Translations under genes and position numbers: made by a program
Source: Chaetoceros tenuissimus
Lineage: Eukaryota > Bacillariophyta > Thalassiosirophyceae > Chaetocerotales > Chaetocerotaceae
DNA: 64,000 nucleotides
NCBI GenBank assembly: GCA_021927905.1
Contig: BLLK01000045.1
Span: forward strand, 2,170,001 to 2,234,000
Reading direction: 5' to 3'
Part shown: one piece after another, positions 35,801-46,159 of the stretch
Position numbering within the stretch: position 1 is the stretch's first letter
How the letters are laid out: every line of letters starts with the position of its first letter
The notes under the pieces: generated by a model
Seen by the model: the letters and a program-made list of their open reading frames with translations, nothing else
Databases searched by the model: none
What the model was told of the DNA's origin: nothing

Positions 35801-36966
35801 AGTTGAAATGTGTAAATTGCAAGAGTATGGGTGCGACTATTGGTTGTCACGAATCTAATTGTAACCAGAACTATCATTACGACTGCTGTGATGGATGGGA
35901 CTTTGAAAAGAAAGGGAAAGAATTTCGTTGTGTTTTACATAGAAGAGTTGAAGACAATACTTCAAAAAGAGATGGCGATCAGAAACAAAATAGTAGTAGT
36001 TTGGATGATCAAGTCGACAACGACGACGACGAAAAAAATGCTCTCACGAGTTCTCAAGTCGATAATGACAAGACTTCAAGCAGTGAAAATGGACAAGAAG
36101 TTGATTTGGACGTGATACATGACGCAAATACCACCCACGTTACCAGCACAGCAAAAACAATGGACAAAATGAATCAAGAGTCAGAAAAATTGAAAGAAAT
36201 TTCGATAGGGAAATATAGGTACAAGAGACCAGTAGATATAATTCAATGTCATTTATGTCGTGACACTAATGAAGACAAAGAATTGAATGGAGAGTTGCAA
36301 GGGTTTCAACTTCATAACACATTTGCCTTGGTTCACGAGAATTGTCTAAAGTTCTCGAATATTGGCAAATTGTCATCTTCATCGTCTCAGAAAAACGTAT
36401 TTGATGTGATTTCTACCGCAAGACCGTGTTTTTACTGTCATAGAGAGGGAGCTTCAATTCAGTGCTCTAAGAAAAGCTGCTTTCGCCATTTTCACCTGGC
36501 TTGTTTAAAGAACGAAAGACATCTTTTAGAGAAGCAGCCTTTCCAATGCTTTGCACATGTTCAAGCACCAAAAGGAACATATACAATTGGCCCAAGGAAG
36601 AAAATTGTTTTAACTGAAAATAAATGTTTTGAGCTGAATGGTAGAACTGTTTCTCATGACTTGTTTCACTTTGGGAAAACTAGAGAAGATAATGATACAA
36701 TGATTTTACCAAAGAAACGAAAATTGACCAGCAAACTGAACCAAAACATTCTTATCAACAAGCGTCATCAACCAGAAGTTACAAATATTGATCTTTCTGC
36801 TCAAAATGATAGTGATGATTCCGATGATACAGATATTGTCGAGATCGAAGTCCCTCTTCAATTTCAACAACTTCTGAAAAAGGTCGAAATGGGTGCAGGT
36901 AATTCTGGGAATAATCCAATTGAAATCGATGACGACGACGATGATGATGATGGAGATTATATATAA
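32875..36966 (+). CDS. LSD1-like flavin amine oxidase with two extended PHD fingers
   Basis: Exons 32875-32886, 32982-33432, 33517-34484 and 34573-36966 join in frame to 1274 residues. The first exon codes only four residues (MSSE). The FAD-binding fold begins at about 257 (VVGGGLSGLGCCQELL) and continues with GRDRIGGRC. The substrate Lys motif is GYGLLNKV, and the FAD-closing FFAGEHTSAAFPSLTHGAYI ends the oxidase at about 800. Two Cys/His-rich extended PHD modules follow (about 834-935 and 1036-1140), each with the CxxC start and HxxC(x)nH end pattern, then an acidic tail with eight Asp. The oxidase matches histone demethylase KDM1 and polyamine oxidases; the reader fingers argue for a chromatin role. 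No SWIRM domain was recognised. This is the intact copy; its 3' 1.8 kb is duplicated beyond the retroelement. Confidence 0.88.
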
Positions 36967-37319
36967 ATCATGTCTCTACAATGATCATCATTAAAATAGA
37001 ATAATACAGGGAAAATTCGATACATCATAATATCTTGTAGTCATACTACCCTGCGAATGATCTCAATCTCTTAATGCACATTGATTCTATCAAATACTCC
37101 TCGAGGTGAAATGATTTACTGAATTATTACTATGACTATGTACTTCACCATCTTTTTTGGAGAAATTCTCCATCATTTCGTCGCATAGAAGCAAATGTTC
37201 TCTGGTCTACTTTCTTCGATTTTCTTGACACTAATTATTTTCTTTTCTTATGTTTCTTTTTATCCAATCATACCTTCAATAACTTTGTACTTTTACCTCT
37301 GATACATGATAAAAGTAAA
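36967..37319. other. spacer between convergent genes (left copy)
   Basis: 353 nt, the 3' UTRs of the amine oxidase and the truncated lipase. The same sequence recurs at 50650-51002. Confidence 0.5.
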
Positions 37320-38290
37320 TTATGGATCTTTGCAAACTCGTCTCCATTTTCCAGGACAGTATTCGCTGATGCAGTCAGTATTTTCATTACAACTTTTACC
37401 ATTTGCCAGCCTTGCCCTGCATGTTTTATTCCACAGATTACCATCACATCTCTCAGAAAGACAATCCGAGCTCTCGCTACAGCGTTCACCAAGTTCAAGT
37501 CTTCCCTTGCAAATCTTATCGAATGGATTTACACTCTTCCACTTTCGATCGCATCTATTACTTACGCAGTCAGAGTCCCATACACATTTACCACCGATTT
37601 CTTCCAATGACTTACAAGTCATTCCTCGCCCAAAAATATTCAATCTATTGCCCCTATTGCAGTTTTTAGAATAGCATTCAGAGTTTTTGTTACATGCAAT
37701 GCCATTTTCGAAGCCAAGTTGGAAAGATTCACCACTTGAATCAAGATGAGCTTTCATCGGTGTCAAAAGCTTGGGATCCATGTAGTCCTATGAAAATGTA
37801 ACATAGTAAATGTTTAGTGGTTTCCTCAAAGAGCCTCAACATATTCAAATAAATTACTTACAGCGTAATGGTGAACATACCAAATCGCACCATAGTCCTG
37901 CGCATACACTCTTGGCGACTTACTATTATAAAAGTATGCTACACTTTTTGATGAAGTATTGACAAGTCTAAATTCATGACCGATATGCCTTGCATTGCTG
38001 GTAAGTTGGGGGACAGGATCGTAGTGAAGATCATTGCTAACAATGTTGTCAAAAAGATTCTGTCTATCTATGGCAGCGACAAATCGAAAGAACCGATCTT
38101 TGTTGATTAATGGACAGAGATTATGATTGCCCGGCATAGGATATAACGCTGGTGGAGCACCGGCAGTTACAACAACAGGATTTAAATCATGAAGGTAAAT
38201 TGCAGCTACGGTAGCTAATGCGCCTCCTTGTGAATGACCTCCTAGAATGACTGTGCATTTTTTCCCTGTTGCTGTTACACATTCCTCAGC
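37320..38290 (-). pseudogene. truncated 3' copy of the class 3 lipase gene
   Basis: Exons at 38290-37862 and 37787-37320 are identical in sequence to the last two exons of the intact lipase at 51003-53916. They keep the nucleophile elbow GGHSQGG and the Cys-rich C-terminus, but the first two exons (EF-hand-like segment, membrane anchor, FRGT oxyanion region) are absent. The break is 16 nt upstream of the exon border, inside the intron, where the retroelement begins. An open frame now continues for a while into element sequence in antisense, but it has no plausible promoter or start. It cannot encode a working lipase. Confidence 0.88.
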
Positions 38291-38306
38291 CTGTGTAATG
38301 TCCGAA

Positions 38307-38876
38307 CCACCTGAAGAAGGAAAAGAAAATGAAAAAGAAAAAGAGGACACTCCTACCATTACTGCCTCTGAAATCTTCGTTCCGACCTTCATGAACAACC
38401 CGTACCTCCTTCACTGCTTCTTCCCGACTGAAACCCAGAACGAACGCATCCGAAAAAATAGACGCTCCTTCGCCACAATCTGCCCGCTCTGCTACAAAGA
38501 AAAACTATTCAACAAAATCCTTCAACCACACATCATAAAGGATACTCCAGCGCACAAATCGAACATGGCAATCCACAACATGGATGACTACACCCTAATC
38601 AATCATCTACAAAATCCCTCCCTGGCAGAAAATCCGAACAAACCATTCCAAGAGCACACTGTCCTTCTGCACAAGTACCTGTGCACTGTATACGAAATGC
38701 TCCAAACCACACATCACGACGAATTTCAAGCGGCAATTGCTGCTGACCACAAACTCGCCTACTCTGAGCTTCAGCCTCTTCAGATTCCACCTGAGGAGGA
38801 ATCCGAACATGACAAAGAAGTCGCTCTTGCACTACAGTCATCTGAAGATGACTCTACTGCAATGCAACTCTTCTAA
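38307..38876 (+). CDS. retroelement ORF1, probably 5'-truncated
   Basis: The frame is open from the left border of the element and codes about 189 residues; the first ATG inside the element is at 38391 (162 residues from there). It opens with a Lys/Glu run and contains ATICPLCYKEKLF, a single CxxC, then a helical region and an acidic end. In other non-LTR elements ORF1 is an RNA-binding or chaperone protein, but no RRM, PHD or CCHC zinc knuckle is visible. Because the reading frame runs through the border without a start, the original ORF1 was probably longer and the copy is 5'-truncated, which is common for target-primed insertion. Confidence 0.6.
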   Translation, partial: PPEEGKENEKEKEDTPTITASEIFVPTFMNNPYLLHCFFPTETQNERIRKNRRSFATICPLCYKEKLFNKILQPHIIKDTPAHKSNMAIHNMDDYTLINHLQNPSLAENPNKPFQEHTVLLHKYLCTVYEMLQTTHHDEFQAAIAADHKLAYSELQPLQIPPEEESEHDKEVALALQSSEDDSTAMQLF

Positions 38877-39106
38877 GAAAGGACCACTACTCTTTACATC
38901 CTATTCTCTCTCTACTCCAGCACTCAACTTAAAAACTCATTATACAAATAACTCTCTAAACATCATTCCTTTTCTAATCCTGATCACCTTTTCTAGTATC
39001 TCACATATCGTGCGCAAACTTTGATATAAATCACTCAAATCTTTCTTTCTTGTCAAATCTTCGTCTACTGCCATAACATACACCCAGATCACCACATTAG
39101 ACAAAC

Positions 39107-40795
39107 ATGTCTTCTCACATATCCCTTCTCCACCAACATAGTAAAATGGCTACCACCGACACTCCGTATGAATCATCCGAAATCAGTAGAGAGGACATAA
39201 ACCTCATCACTTATAACGCTGGATGCAATACCTCGTTTCAACCAATCCTCAAACTCCTAACAACAAAAAAAGCTGATGTTCTTGCTGTACAAGAACCAAA
39301 CAAAGAACTCCTTGATCCAACCTCACGTAAGCATAAACAATTCCTCCGAGCACTACCGTCTAAGGACTACAAAGTCTACGTCTCCAAGACAAATCTCACA
39401 ATCATTAGTCCATGTAAACTTGGCCCCTATGTTGGTCAAGCACAATCTTCCCTAAATGGCCGAGTTCTAGTCACTCCGCTTGAGGTCACACCAAACTATA
39501 CAATCCTGGTCACAAACATCTATGGCTGTCAGAGAAGCAACAAAGACCACATTCGGATTAATACAGAAATCATGCATTACCTGGATACCCTCCATGACGA
39601 CTGGAAAAACAGAACATACCACATTATTCCCATGGGCGACTTGAATACAGATCCAATTCGAGATCAAAATAAAACAGACAACCTTCTACACTATCTCATT
39701 CGTAAATTTGATGTTTACTCTAACATCCATCATATTTATACGCGTCGTGCAGAAGATGACGATCACTCCTTTCCTATCCCTCCCACATATGAAGATACAA
39801 ACAATGGAAACTCGTGTATTGATCACATCTGTCTTCCACAGAGGCTACTTCCACCTTCAACAAAATCAAAGGATAAATACTTTCCTCGGATCTTACGCAA
39901 ACTAACGTGGAACAAGTCCTCTCATCACCCAGTGCTACAGCAGCTCACTGTTCCACTATATCAATTCCAGCAACATGCAAACACTGATCTTCCACCACCA
40001 ATCTATACGGCACTAACCAATATACCACTTAAGCCTGGACCAGATCCAGACAGTCTGGATGACAATAACAAGGACTGGTTCCAACCCGACGAATCTCTTA
40101 TCCCAGCATCAAAGCTTGCCTCTAAATGTCAACTCATAGAGGAAGCACATAAGCTGCAAAAAACTAGCCCTCGTCTTCAACAATTACTACACCACACAAG
40201 GACCGCAATGGACCAAATTGAGGATATCATTCGCCAACATGCATCCACATCTTCTACACTTATCCCACGAACTATTCAACTGCAGGACCTGCTAACAGAT
40301 GCCCTTAACCACATTGAAAGTGGAATTGACACCACCATGGGCCTCCTCAATCTCTTTCCTGAGCCACCAGCTGTCAAAAAACAAACCAAGCAAACCATCA
40401 CTGGCAACCTTGCCCTTAAACAGGAATGGATTCTTACGACAATTAACAAAATCAAAGCAAGTGCACGGGCAAGGCGTGAACGAAAACTTCCAGTACAACT
40501 TCTCACTCTAGTTACGCATGTTAAGAGCTATAGCAAAGTCCTTCTCAAGATTGAAACCATACTAAACAAAAATCTATCTGACTATGACACCATGATCCAA
40601 CTTCGTCTCCAACGAGCTGAAGACAAAAAGGCAAACGACACACCAGCTTCTAAGAAAACTGTTCCGAAAAATCCTCCTCCGAAATATACCACTGCCAATA
40701 AAAATTCTGTAACAAGAGTATCGGTATGGCCAAAGTGTTCTTCAATAAAAAGAACCCGATTTGAACCTCGAAATAGAAAATTTATGAGATCGTAA
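39107..40795 (+). CDS. retroelement ORF2: apurinic-type endonuclease (EEP superfamily)
   Basis: 562 residues from ATG 39107 (M14 is a second candidate). Residues 30-280 carry all signature motifs of the exonuclease-endonuclease-phosphatase fold: NLITYNAGC (Asn37), VLAVQEP (Glu63, metal ligand), LVTNIYGC (Tyr), IPMGDLNTDP (Asp178 and Asn180), SCIDHICL (Asp239) and SSHHPVL (catalytic His). In LINEs this enzyme nicks the target to provide the primer. The remaining 280 residues are basic and helical and have no RT motif; the frame stops at 40795, 881 nt before the RT start codon. A free-standing endonuclease ORF is the odd part, since in known APE-type elements it is fused to the N-terminus of the RT. 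Confidence 0.88.
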   Translation: MSSHISLLHQHSKMATTDTPYESSEISREDINLITYNAGCNTSFQPILKLLTTKKADVLAVQEPNKELLDPTSRKHKQFLRALPSKDYKVYVSKTNLTIISPCKLGPYVGQAQSSLNGRVLVTPLEVTPNYTILVTNIYGCQRSNKDHIRINTEIMHYLDTLHDDWKNRTYHIIPMGDLNTDPIRDQNKTDNLLHYLIRKFDVYSNIHHIYTRRAEDDDHSFPIPPTYEDTNNGNSCIDHICLPQRLLPPSTKSKDKYFPRILRKLTWNKSSHHPVLQQLTVPLYQFQQHANTDLPPPIYTALTNIPLKPGPDPDSLDDNNKDWFQPDESLIPASKLASKCQLIEEAHKLQKTSPRLQQLLHHTRTAMDQIEDIIRQHASTSSTLIPRTIQLQDLLTDALNHIESGIDTTMGLLNLFPEPPAVKKQTKQTITGNLALKQEWILTTINKIKASARARRERKLPVQLLTLVTHVKSYSKVLLKIETILNKNLSDYDTMIQLRLQRAEDKKANDTPASKKTVPKNPPPKYTTANKNSVTRVSVWPKCSSIKRTRFEPRNRKFMRS

Positions 40796-41676
40796 TCCTT
40801 CTCATTTCAAATCCTCTGACTCCATTCACTTCTTTTACTTGTGACTGAAAATTCAAACAAACTTAACGTAAGTATCTTCTTACGTATCTTGAATCCTCTT
40901 TCTACAAGCTCTCCATTCTGAATGCGAGTCTTCTTATATTCACAACACTAGATCCTCTTGTTAATAATTCTAAGTCTACAAGCATATCGCACACGTTTGG
41001 CTCTCGTCGAATCCCAGGTTAACTCATTTGAGTAAGGATAGGGTTCTGTGAGAGTCAGACGTGTACGACATACTTATAAAATTAAAACTACTATCAACGG
41101 ATGTATCTTTTCCACTAAACATATCTCAAACATGTGATATTCAACTGATAGCCACTACCTGGAACTTCTCTTACAAGTTTGTTCCAATATTAGTTGGGGG
41201 TGGGCCGAAGGTCCACCTCACTCCTCTGTGAATTCTTGGAGAATGCAGAGTCGCCTAAAACAATACGAAAGTCGTAGTAACCTTACTAGAACTCAAACGT
41301 GACTACCTTGGTCATTGCTTTCCTTGGGAGTCAGTTTTCAATCCAGTATGCGAAGCTCCAGTATATTTTCTAGATTCCACGTTAGAAACTGGTCTTCGCG
41401 CTTAGGTCCTATTTTCTCAACTAGGTTATAAAAACCTAACGCCAGAGTGCTTTCCTTCTTATGCACCCTAGCGTCGTAAAGTAATAGCACTTGCAAACCC
41501 CCCATACAACTTTTCACTTCGGTGCTCTATCTATCACTTGACTTTTAGTTACGCCTCGAGCTATCTAAGAATCCCTTACATACGTCTTTACAGGATCCTC
41601 ACAGGCTTTTGCTAAAAGATAATATGCGTTTCAGTACCTTCTTGTGTTCCAATCTGAATATAAAAGTCTCGTTTCG
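40796..41676 (+). ncRNA. structured inter-ORF RNA region of the retroelement
   Basis: 881 nt with no long frame. I found at least seven hairpins that pair by hand: 40866-40885 (7 bp, perfect), 40991-41064 (ACACGT/ACGTGT plus CTCTC/GAGAG around a symmetric 4x4 loop, with a small inner hairpin), 41199-41217 (8 bp, GAA loop, one G-U), 41224-41250 (two 5-bp stems), 41264-41276, 41350-41399 (GCGAAG/CTTCGC, CCAGT/ACTGG, TTCTA/TAGAA stacked) and 41422-41438 followed directly by 41439-41474. Such density is not expected by chance in 600 nt. It could be an internal ribosome entry site for the RT ORF, a ribozyme, or a packaging or RT-binding element. The exact class is unknown. Confidence 0.6.
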
Positions 41677-44600
41677 ATGGACCCAAAACAAGCAACTAGT
41701 AATCCATCACTAGAATTCATTCGTACACACACCAACTTCTGTAAATATGTCACAGTTACTAGGGAAATTGCAGACATGGTTACTACCACAATAGAAAATC
41801 ATATTCTAAGTATGGACGACACGCCATCCGTCAATCAAACACTTGCCTTTGTCACACTAATCCATGACAACCAAATCCAACGTCTCCGCCATAGGACCAA
41901 CCATATACTCCAAAACTATGATAACATTGCTATTGACTTCCACTCCCAATTCGGAAACAGTGCCTTACCTGCGCACCTAATAAATCCTAAAACTCGCTCG
42001 CCACCGGCTGCTAACACAACCATTCCAATATATATTGATCCTCTTTCCGAACCTAAGCTCGTTCCGGCGGTTGGTCCCGTCCAACAAAAAGAAGCAACAC
42101 GAGCTACTCAACAAAGGCAGGCCGATCCACCTCCAGGGAAAGCCCTTCACTTTGTAGAAATCATAAATGACGAAGTTGGACCACATGCCATGGAATATAA
42201 CCCTGATGAGCCCTTTACGGCTGCTGACCTCAATACATATCATCCTCACTCTCATGAATTTCCTGGGGCGGTCCAGGAAGAAATTATACAAGCCCATGCA
42301 CTCTTTATCCAAATAACAGAAACGCTGAAGGACAAACATCAAAACAACATTGGTAAACCGGAAACACAATGGCCCTTCACAGCGACAATCGAACAATGCC
42401 CCATTACAAATGCTTCAGTCTTGCATTATAACAATTCACCAATAACTATGAAGCCTAAAATACCTTATGTTCCCTCTACTGCACGTCTAAATGGATTCAC
42501 ATTGAATGTCCTAGCCAGACTTCACCCCTGCTGGATGCGATCCTTGGATAGACTCACTAATCTTGTCCTCGCTACACGGATTCTCCCTAAATCTCTTAAA
42601 ACTACAGGCAGAGTCCTTATTGACAAGCCTAACTCAACAGACAAACGACCAATATCCATTCTACATGCCTATGATTCATACATCGACACAATTGTAGCAA
42701 CTCACCTTGCTAAGGCAGTCGAGGATCTACAGATCTATGATGACACCATTGCGGCATATCGCCCAGGTCACTCATGCTCTGACTGCACTCTAAATCACCT
42801 CCTAGCTATTCAAGACACCGTTGCAAGAGATGACTACTACCTATGTCAACTAGATGAAGATAAAGAAAAATTCTTTGATCGAATTACCACAGAACTCCAA
42901 CTGCTACCATTCCACCTTATGGGATTTCCAAATGAAGGATACATAGAATGGATCGCTGAATCTCTTAACAATGTTGCCATCCTCACAGCAACTCCGTTTG
43001 GTTCCGTAAAGACTACGTTCAAATGCGGAGTTCGCCAAGGCTCAGCCCTATCCTGTGTAATTGCCAATGCTGTTGCCTGGCTCAGTGCTGCCCCTTGGTC
43101 ACTAGATATCGATGATACACCTCCACCAGGACATCAGCCAGTACAACTCCATCCTTTTGACATTACCCATAACAACTCCGGTATGCTTAATAAGTTCTCC
43201 TATTGTGATGACTCGTCGGCATACATAACTAGCACAGATATTGAACAACTCTTCGAATTCATAGCACGAGACATCACCATGTCTAACACCATATCCATTG
43301 TTACCAAACTTAGCATAAACGCAAAAAAGAGTCACATTCGAATCACCAACCTGCCGTCTAGGTACCCTATTCCGTCCTTTCACTATATCTCTTGGCATCA
43401 TGGCACCAAGACAGTCCAAGCAAAGAGAATTCCTACCAGTAATATGACAGATAAACGACTGACAGACTCCTCTCGTCTCTTTGGAACTTACTCCAATGGT
43501 AAAGGCCATACCCAGGAAAATCAGAGACAACACTTTCCAAAAATGCATGCAACAAGGGCCTCCTTCAAAAACTTGAACCTCCAACCTGCTACCTTCTCCA
43601 CACAATTTCCGGCGCTGGTGACCTCGACGGTAAACTTTAATGTCCTTGCGATGTCATACAACCTTGAAGCAGCTATCAAGGACGATTACATTACTATATA
43701 CAAATATGCAGCTCCAATCTTTGGCATTCACCCAGCAGCAGATTCCATGTATTCAATGTTCCTCCCTAAAACTGCACTGGGTCACAACTTTACTGGTATA
43801 CTTACCCTCCAACTAGCAATTGCAATAACTCGTGAGCTATTTGTAACACTCAATGCCCCTCACCATCAACAAACATCGCTCCTTCAAGTCCGTGCTAGAG
43901 CCATGCTTCACAACCTAACTATAACAGCCTCAACCTATGATCCTCTGGACATACTTCCGCATGCTATACATCAACTTGCTCTACTCGGCATCTACCTAGT
44001 TCCTACAACATATCCCATTGCAAATCAAGCACTAGCGCAGCTAATACAACATGACATAAGTACCACAGCCATCGGAACACCTAAACAGCAATCACATCGC
44101 ACTCGATCTCCCCTTGACAATCTACTAAATGGAAATAACATCAAATTTGCAAGTATCGACCCTATCTATCGGTCCCTCCTGATTACAATATGGTCCCTTG
44201 CAAATACCGTAAACAGTCCTTACCACCGATCTGAACCATTCAAAGAAATATTCTATGCCACCAGTATGCCCACACCTGTGCAAAATCCACATCACACGCC
44301 TCAAACAAGAGTCATTAATGTCCGTGCGGCAGCCATTGAGCTCCAACCTCAATATAATCACCTATCTCACTTCCTTCAGCTAGATTTCCTCAGTCAGCGT
44401 CGAAACTTGCATAAACCGGAACACTTCCTCAATAATAATCCACTCTTTCCTTCAACCTTTGTGCTTCACTCCCTCTTTCCAGCACATGATAATGCACAAA
44501 CAAACTGGCCAGATTCACCTATAACATCGCTTCATGCCTTCCATGAACGCAATTCCCTCGCTCTAGCTCCTGAAAGCTCCACTTTCTCACATGTGCAGCA

Positions 44601-46083
44601 CGTCCTGGATCATTACAATTCACCACTTCTACTTTCATCTGACTCAGGCCACTGTCGAAGGACAGGATTCACTGTTGCCGCCTCCATCCTCATGGCACTT
44701 CAAACGGAGCCAGACAATACAAATGATCCAGTCAAATATGATGAACCACCAATTCCAATCCTTGTCCGAAATCACATCCTGGCACAAACATACGGTACCA
44801 AGACCACAGACAATAACATGGGAGAAGCTCAAGGACTGATACTGTCCCTATACATGGCACCGAAAGACATACATGCAGTCTTCCTTCTTGACTCCAAAAT
44901 AGTACTACTCCAAGTCCTGGCATACTTCCAGCCACATGCTGCAACAATCCGACATCAGCTTCGGACTCATATTCACACCACATCCATTCATCATTACTCA
45001 GAACTTCATCAAGCCTTAGCTCGTCATTGGCCAAATGCCAACCATAGACCATCATCGGCCTCATGTGAAAAATCACCATTCCTGGTCCATCGCCACTTTC
45101 AACTTATCATCCAACATCTCCATGATACACTTGGCCAAGAGGCTTTACTACACCTGACTCCTGATGCTGATTCCAATCTCCCGACACTATCTGATGTCAC
45201 TCATGGCTTCCAGATTGGACACCACCTTTTTCTCCACATTCATTCGCATCAACTTACTAACTATGGCAAACGTAAACTAGATCCAGACACGAAACAACCA
45301 ATTGATCCGATTCCAAACATGGCTTTCGCCTCAGCCAACACCTGGGCTGATCGCCCTGCATCAAGGATGGCTGAAGCACTTCCCACAGATCTGCCACAAA
45401 TCCTCCTGGATCACATCTCACAGCCACCAATGACTCGAATTCAATATACCTACATGCATGAGTCCAAACTGGTAAACACTGATCACACTACATACCTTAG
45501 GGAACAATGGACAAAACACAATATGGAACTAGCGGCTCTCCGACAAGACCACTGGTACCTCCACCTTCTTCCGTCGTTTGCAGATCCAACTACAACCTTC
45601 AACACAGATTCCACACTACGTAATCTGGCACAGGAAAGAGCCCTGTCCCATCAACGACTCCTTCGGATAAACCTAACCTACCGCCAATACTTTCAAGCAA
45701 AATGTCATCCATGTCAACAAGACCTACCTCGAAATGTTATCTCGACACAAATGCAACTATGCCCACTGTGTCCCGTAACATCAACACCAGCAACCTCACT
45801 GCACTATCACATTCAATGCACATCTCACAAAATAGCTCTAAATCGAAAACAACGCACTAGAAAAATAGAAAAAATACTTAGCGACCTTGACGCCATCACC
45901 TCCTACATGTCAAATATCATTCATCCTAATCACAGGTATCGACACAATAGAATCCCTCTCTTCACGACCTTCCTTCGTACAGCAATCAACCATACCGGCT
46001 TAATCAAGCCCCTTACACCATCTCAAAGGCAGAAATACTACTCCACAACAGTCTATCCGCCATTTCAAAGCAAAAACCTATGA
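41677..46083 (+). CDS. retroelement ORF3: reverse transcriptase with RNase H and zinc-finger tail
   Basis: 1468 residues from ATG 41677. Residues 1-250 are unassigned. The RT spans about 300-560: RPISIL, YRPGHSCSDCTL, motif A DEDKEKFFDRI (Asp near 393-395), motif B GVRQGSALSC (about 451) and motif C YCDDSSAY (509-512). An RNase H domain follows: SSDSGHCRRTGF (Asp 989), NMGEAQGLIL (Glu 1050), VFLLDSKIVLLQ (Asp 1072) and NTWADRPA (Asp 1225), so the acidic set is complete. Near the end is CPLCPVTST followed by HYHIQC, a CCHC finger typical of non-LTR RT C-termini. No endonuclease lies in this protein, neither EEP nor the restriction-like type. It should copy element RNA at the target and degrade the template. 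Fully open, hence possibly active. Confidence 0.9.
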   Translation: MDPKQATSNPSLEFIRTHTNFCKYVTVTREIADMVTTTIENHILSMDDTPSVNQTLAFVTLIHDNQIQRLRHRTNHILQNYDNIAIDFHSQFGNSALPAHLINPKTRSPPAANTTIPIYIDPLSEPKLVPAVGPVQQKEATRATQQRQADPPPGKALHFVEIINDEVGPHAMEYNPDEPFTAADLNTYHPHSHEFPGAVQEEIIQAHALFIQITETLKDKHQNNIGKPETQWPFTATIEQCPITNASVLHYNNSPITMKPKIPYVPSTARLNGFTLNVLARLHPCWMRSLDRLTNLVLATRILPKSLKTTGRVLIDKPNSTDKRPISILHAYDSYIDTIVATHLAKAVEDLQIYDDTIAAYRPGHSCSDCTLNHLLAIQDTVARDDYYLCQLDEDKEKFFDRITTELQLLPFHLMGFPNEGYIEWIAESLNNVAILTATPFGSVKTTFKCGVRQGSALSCVIANAVAWLSAAPWSLDIDDTPPPGHQPVQLHPFDITHNNSGMLNKFSYCDDSSAYITSTDIEQLFEFIARDITMSNTISIVTKLSINAKKSHIRITNLPSRYPIPSFHYISWHHGTKTVQAKRIPTSNMTDKRLTDSSRLFGTYSNGKGHTQENQRQHFPKMHATRASFKNLNLQPATFSTQFPALVTSTVNFNVLAMSYNLEAAIKDDYITIYKYAAPIFGIHPAADSMYSMFLPKTALGHNFTGILTLQLAIAITRELFVTLNAPHHQQTSLLQVRARAMLHNLTITASTYDPLDILPHAIHQLALLGIYLVPTTYPIANQALAQLIQHDISTTAIGTPKQQSHRTRSPLDNLLNGNNIKFASIDPIYRSLLITIWSLANTVNSPYHRSEPFKEIFYATSMPTPVQNPHHTPQTRVINVRAAAIELQPQYNHLSHFLQLDFLSQRRNLHKPEHFLNNNPLFPSTFVLHSLFPAHDNAQTNWPDSPITSLHAFHERNSLALAPESSTFSHVQHVLDHYNSPLLLSSDSGHCRRTGFTVAASILMALQTEPDNTNDPVKYDEPPIPILVRNHILAQTYGTKTTDNNMGEAQGLILSLYMAPKDIHAVFLLDSKIVLLQVLAYFQPHAATIRHQLRTHIHTTSIHHYSELHQALARHWPNANHRPSSASCEKSPFLVHRHFQLIIQHLHDTLGQEALLHLTPDADSNLPTLSDVTHGFQIGHHLFLHIHSHQLTNYGKRKLDPDTKQPIDPIPNMAFASANTWADRPASRMAEALPTDLPQILLDHISQPPMTRIQYTYMHESKLVNTDHTTYLREQWTKHNMELAALRQDHWYLHLLPSFADPTTTFNTDSTLRNLAQERALSHQRLLRINLTYRQYFQAKCHPCQQDLPRNVISTQMQLCPLCPVTSTPATSLHYHIQCTSHKIALNRKQRTRKIEKILSDLDAITSYMSNIIHPNHRYRHNRIPLFTTFLRTAINHTGLIKPLTPSQRQKYYSTTVYPPFQSKNL

Positions 46084-46159
46084 CAACATACCTGACTGGA
46101 ATGGCCATGCTCTTACTACACCACCGAATCGCCTCACAAGTGCCCATACATCGTACCTT

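Larger units (their letters stand above)
35172..38306. repeat. left copy of 3.13 kb direct duplication flanking the retroelement
   Basis: 3135 nt that reappear at 48858-51989. It covers the last 60 percent of amine oxidase exon 4, the spacer, and the two last exons of the lipase gene. Its right end abuts the left end of the element. The only difference I found is one GAT codon in the Asp-repeat near 36950, present here and missing in the right copy. The arrangement (copy, element, copy) is that of a target-site duplication. Confidence 0.95.

Noticed and set aside
38247-38390. ATG at 38247 as start of retroelement ORF1
   Set aside because: It lies outside the element in antisense lipase sequence. 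The first in-element ATG is at 38391 and the frame is open through the border, so the start is lost rather than at 38247.
41000-41020. tRNA-like T-arm (TCGAATCCC)
   Set aside because: No acceptor stem, D-arm or anticodon arm could be placed; the bases pair better within the larger 40991-41064 helix.
41264-41276. Group II intron domain V-like hairpin (TACGAAAGTCGTA)
   Set aside because: No AGC triad or bulge, no 5' GTGYG or 3' AY ends, and the RT is of the non-LTR RNase H type, not a maturase.
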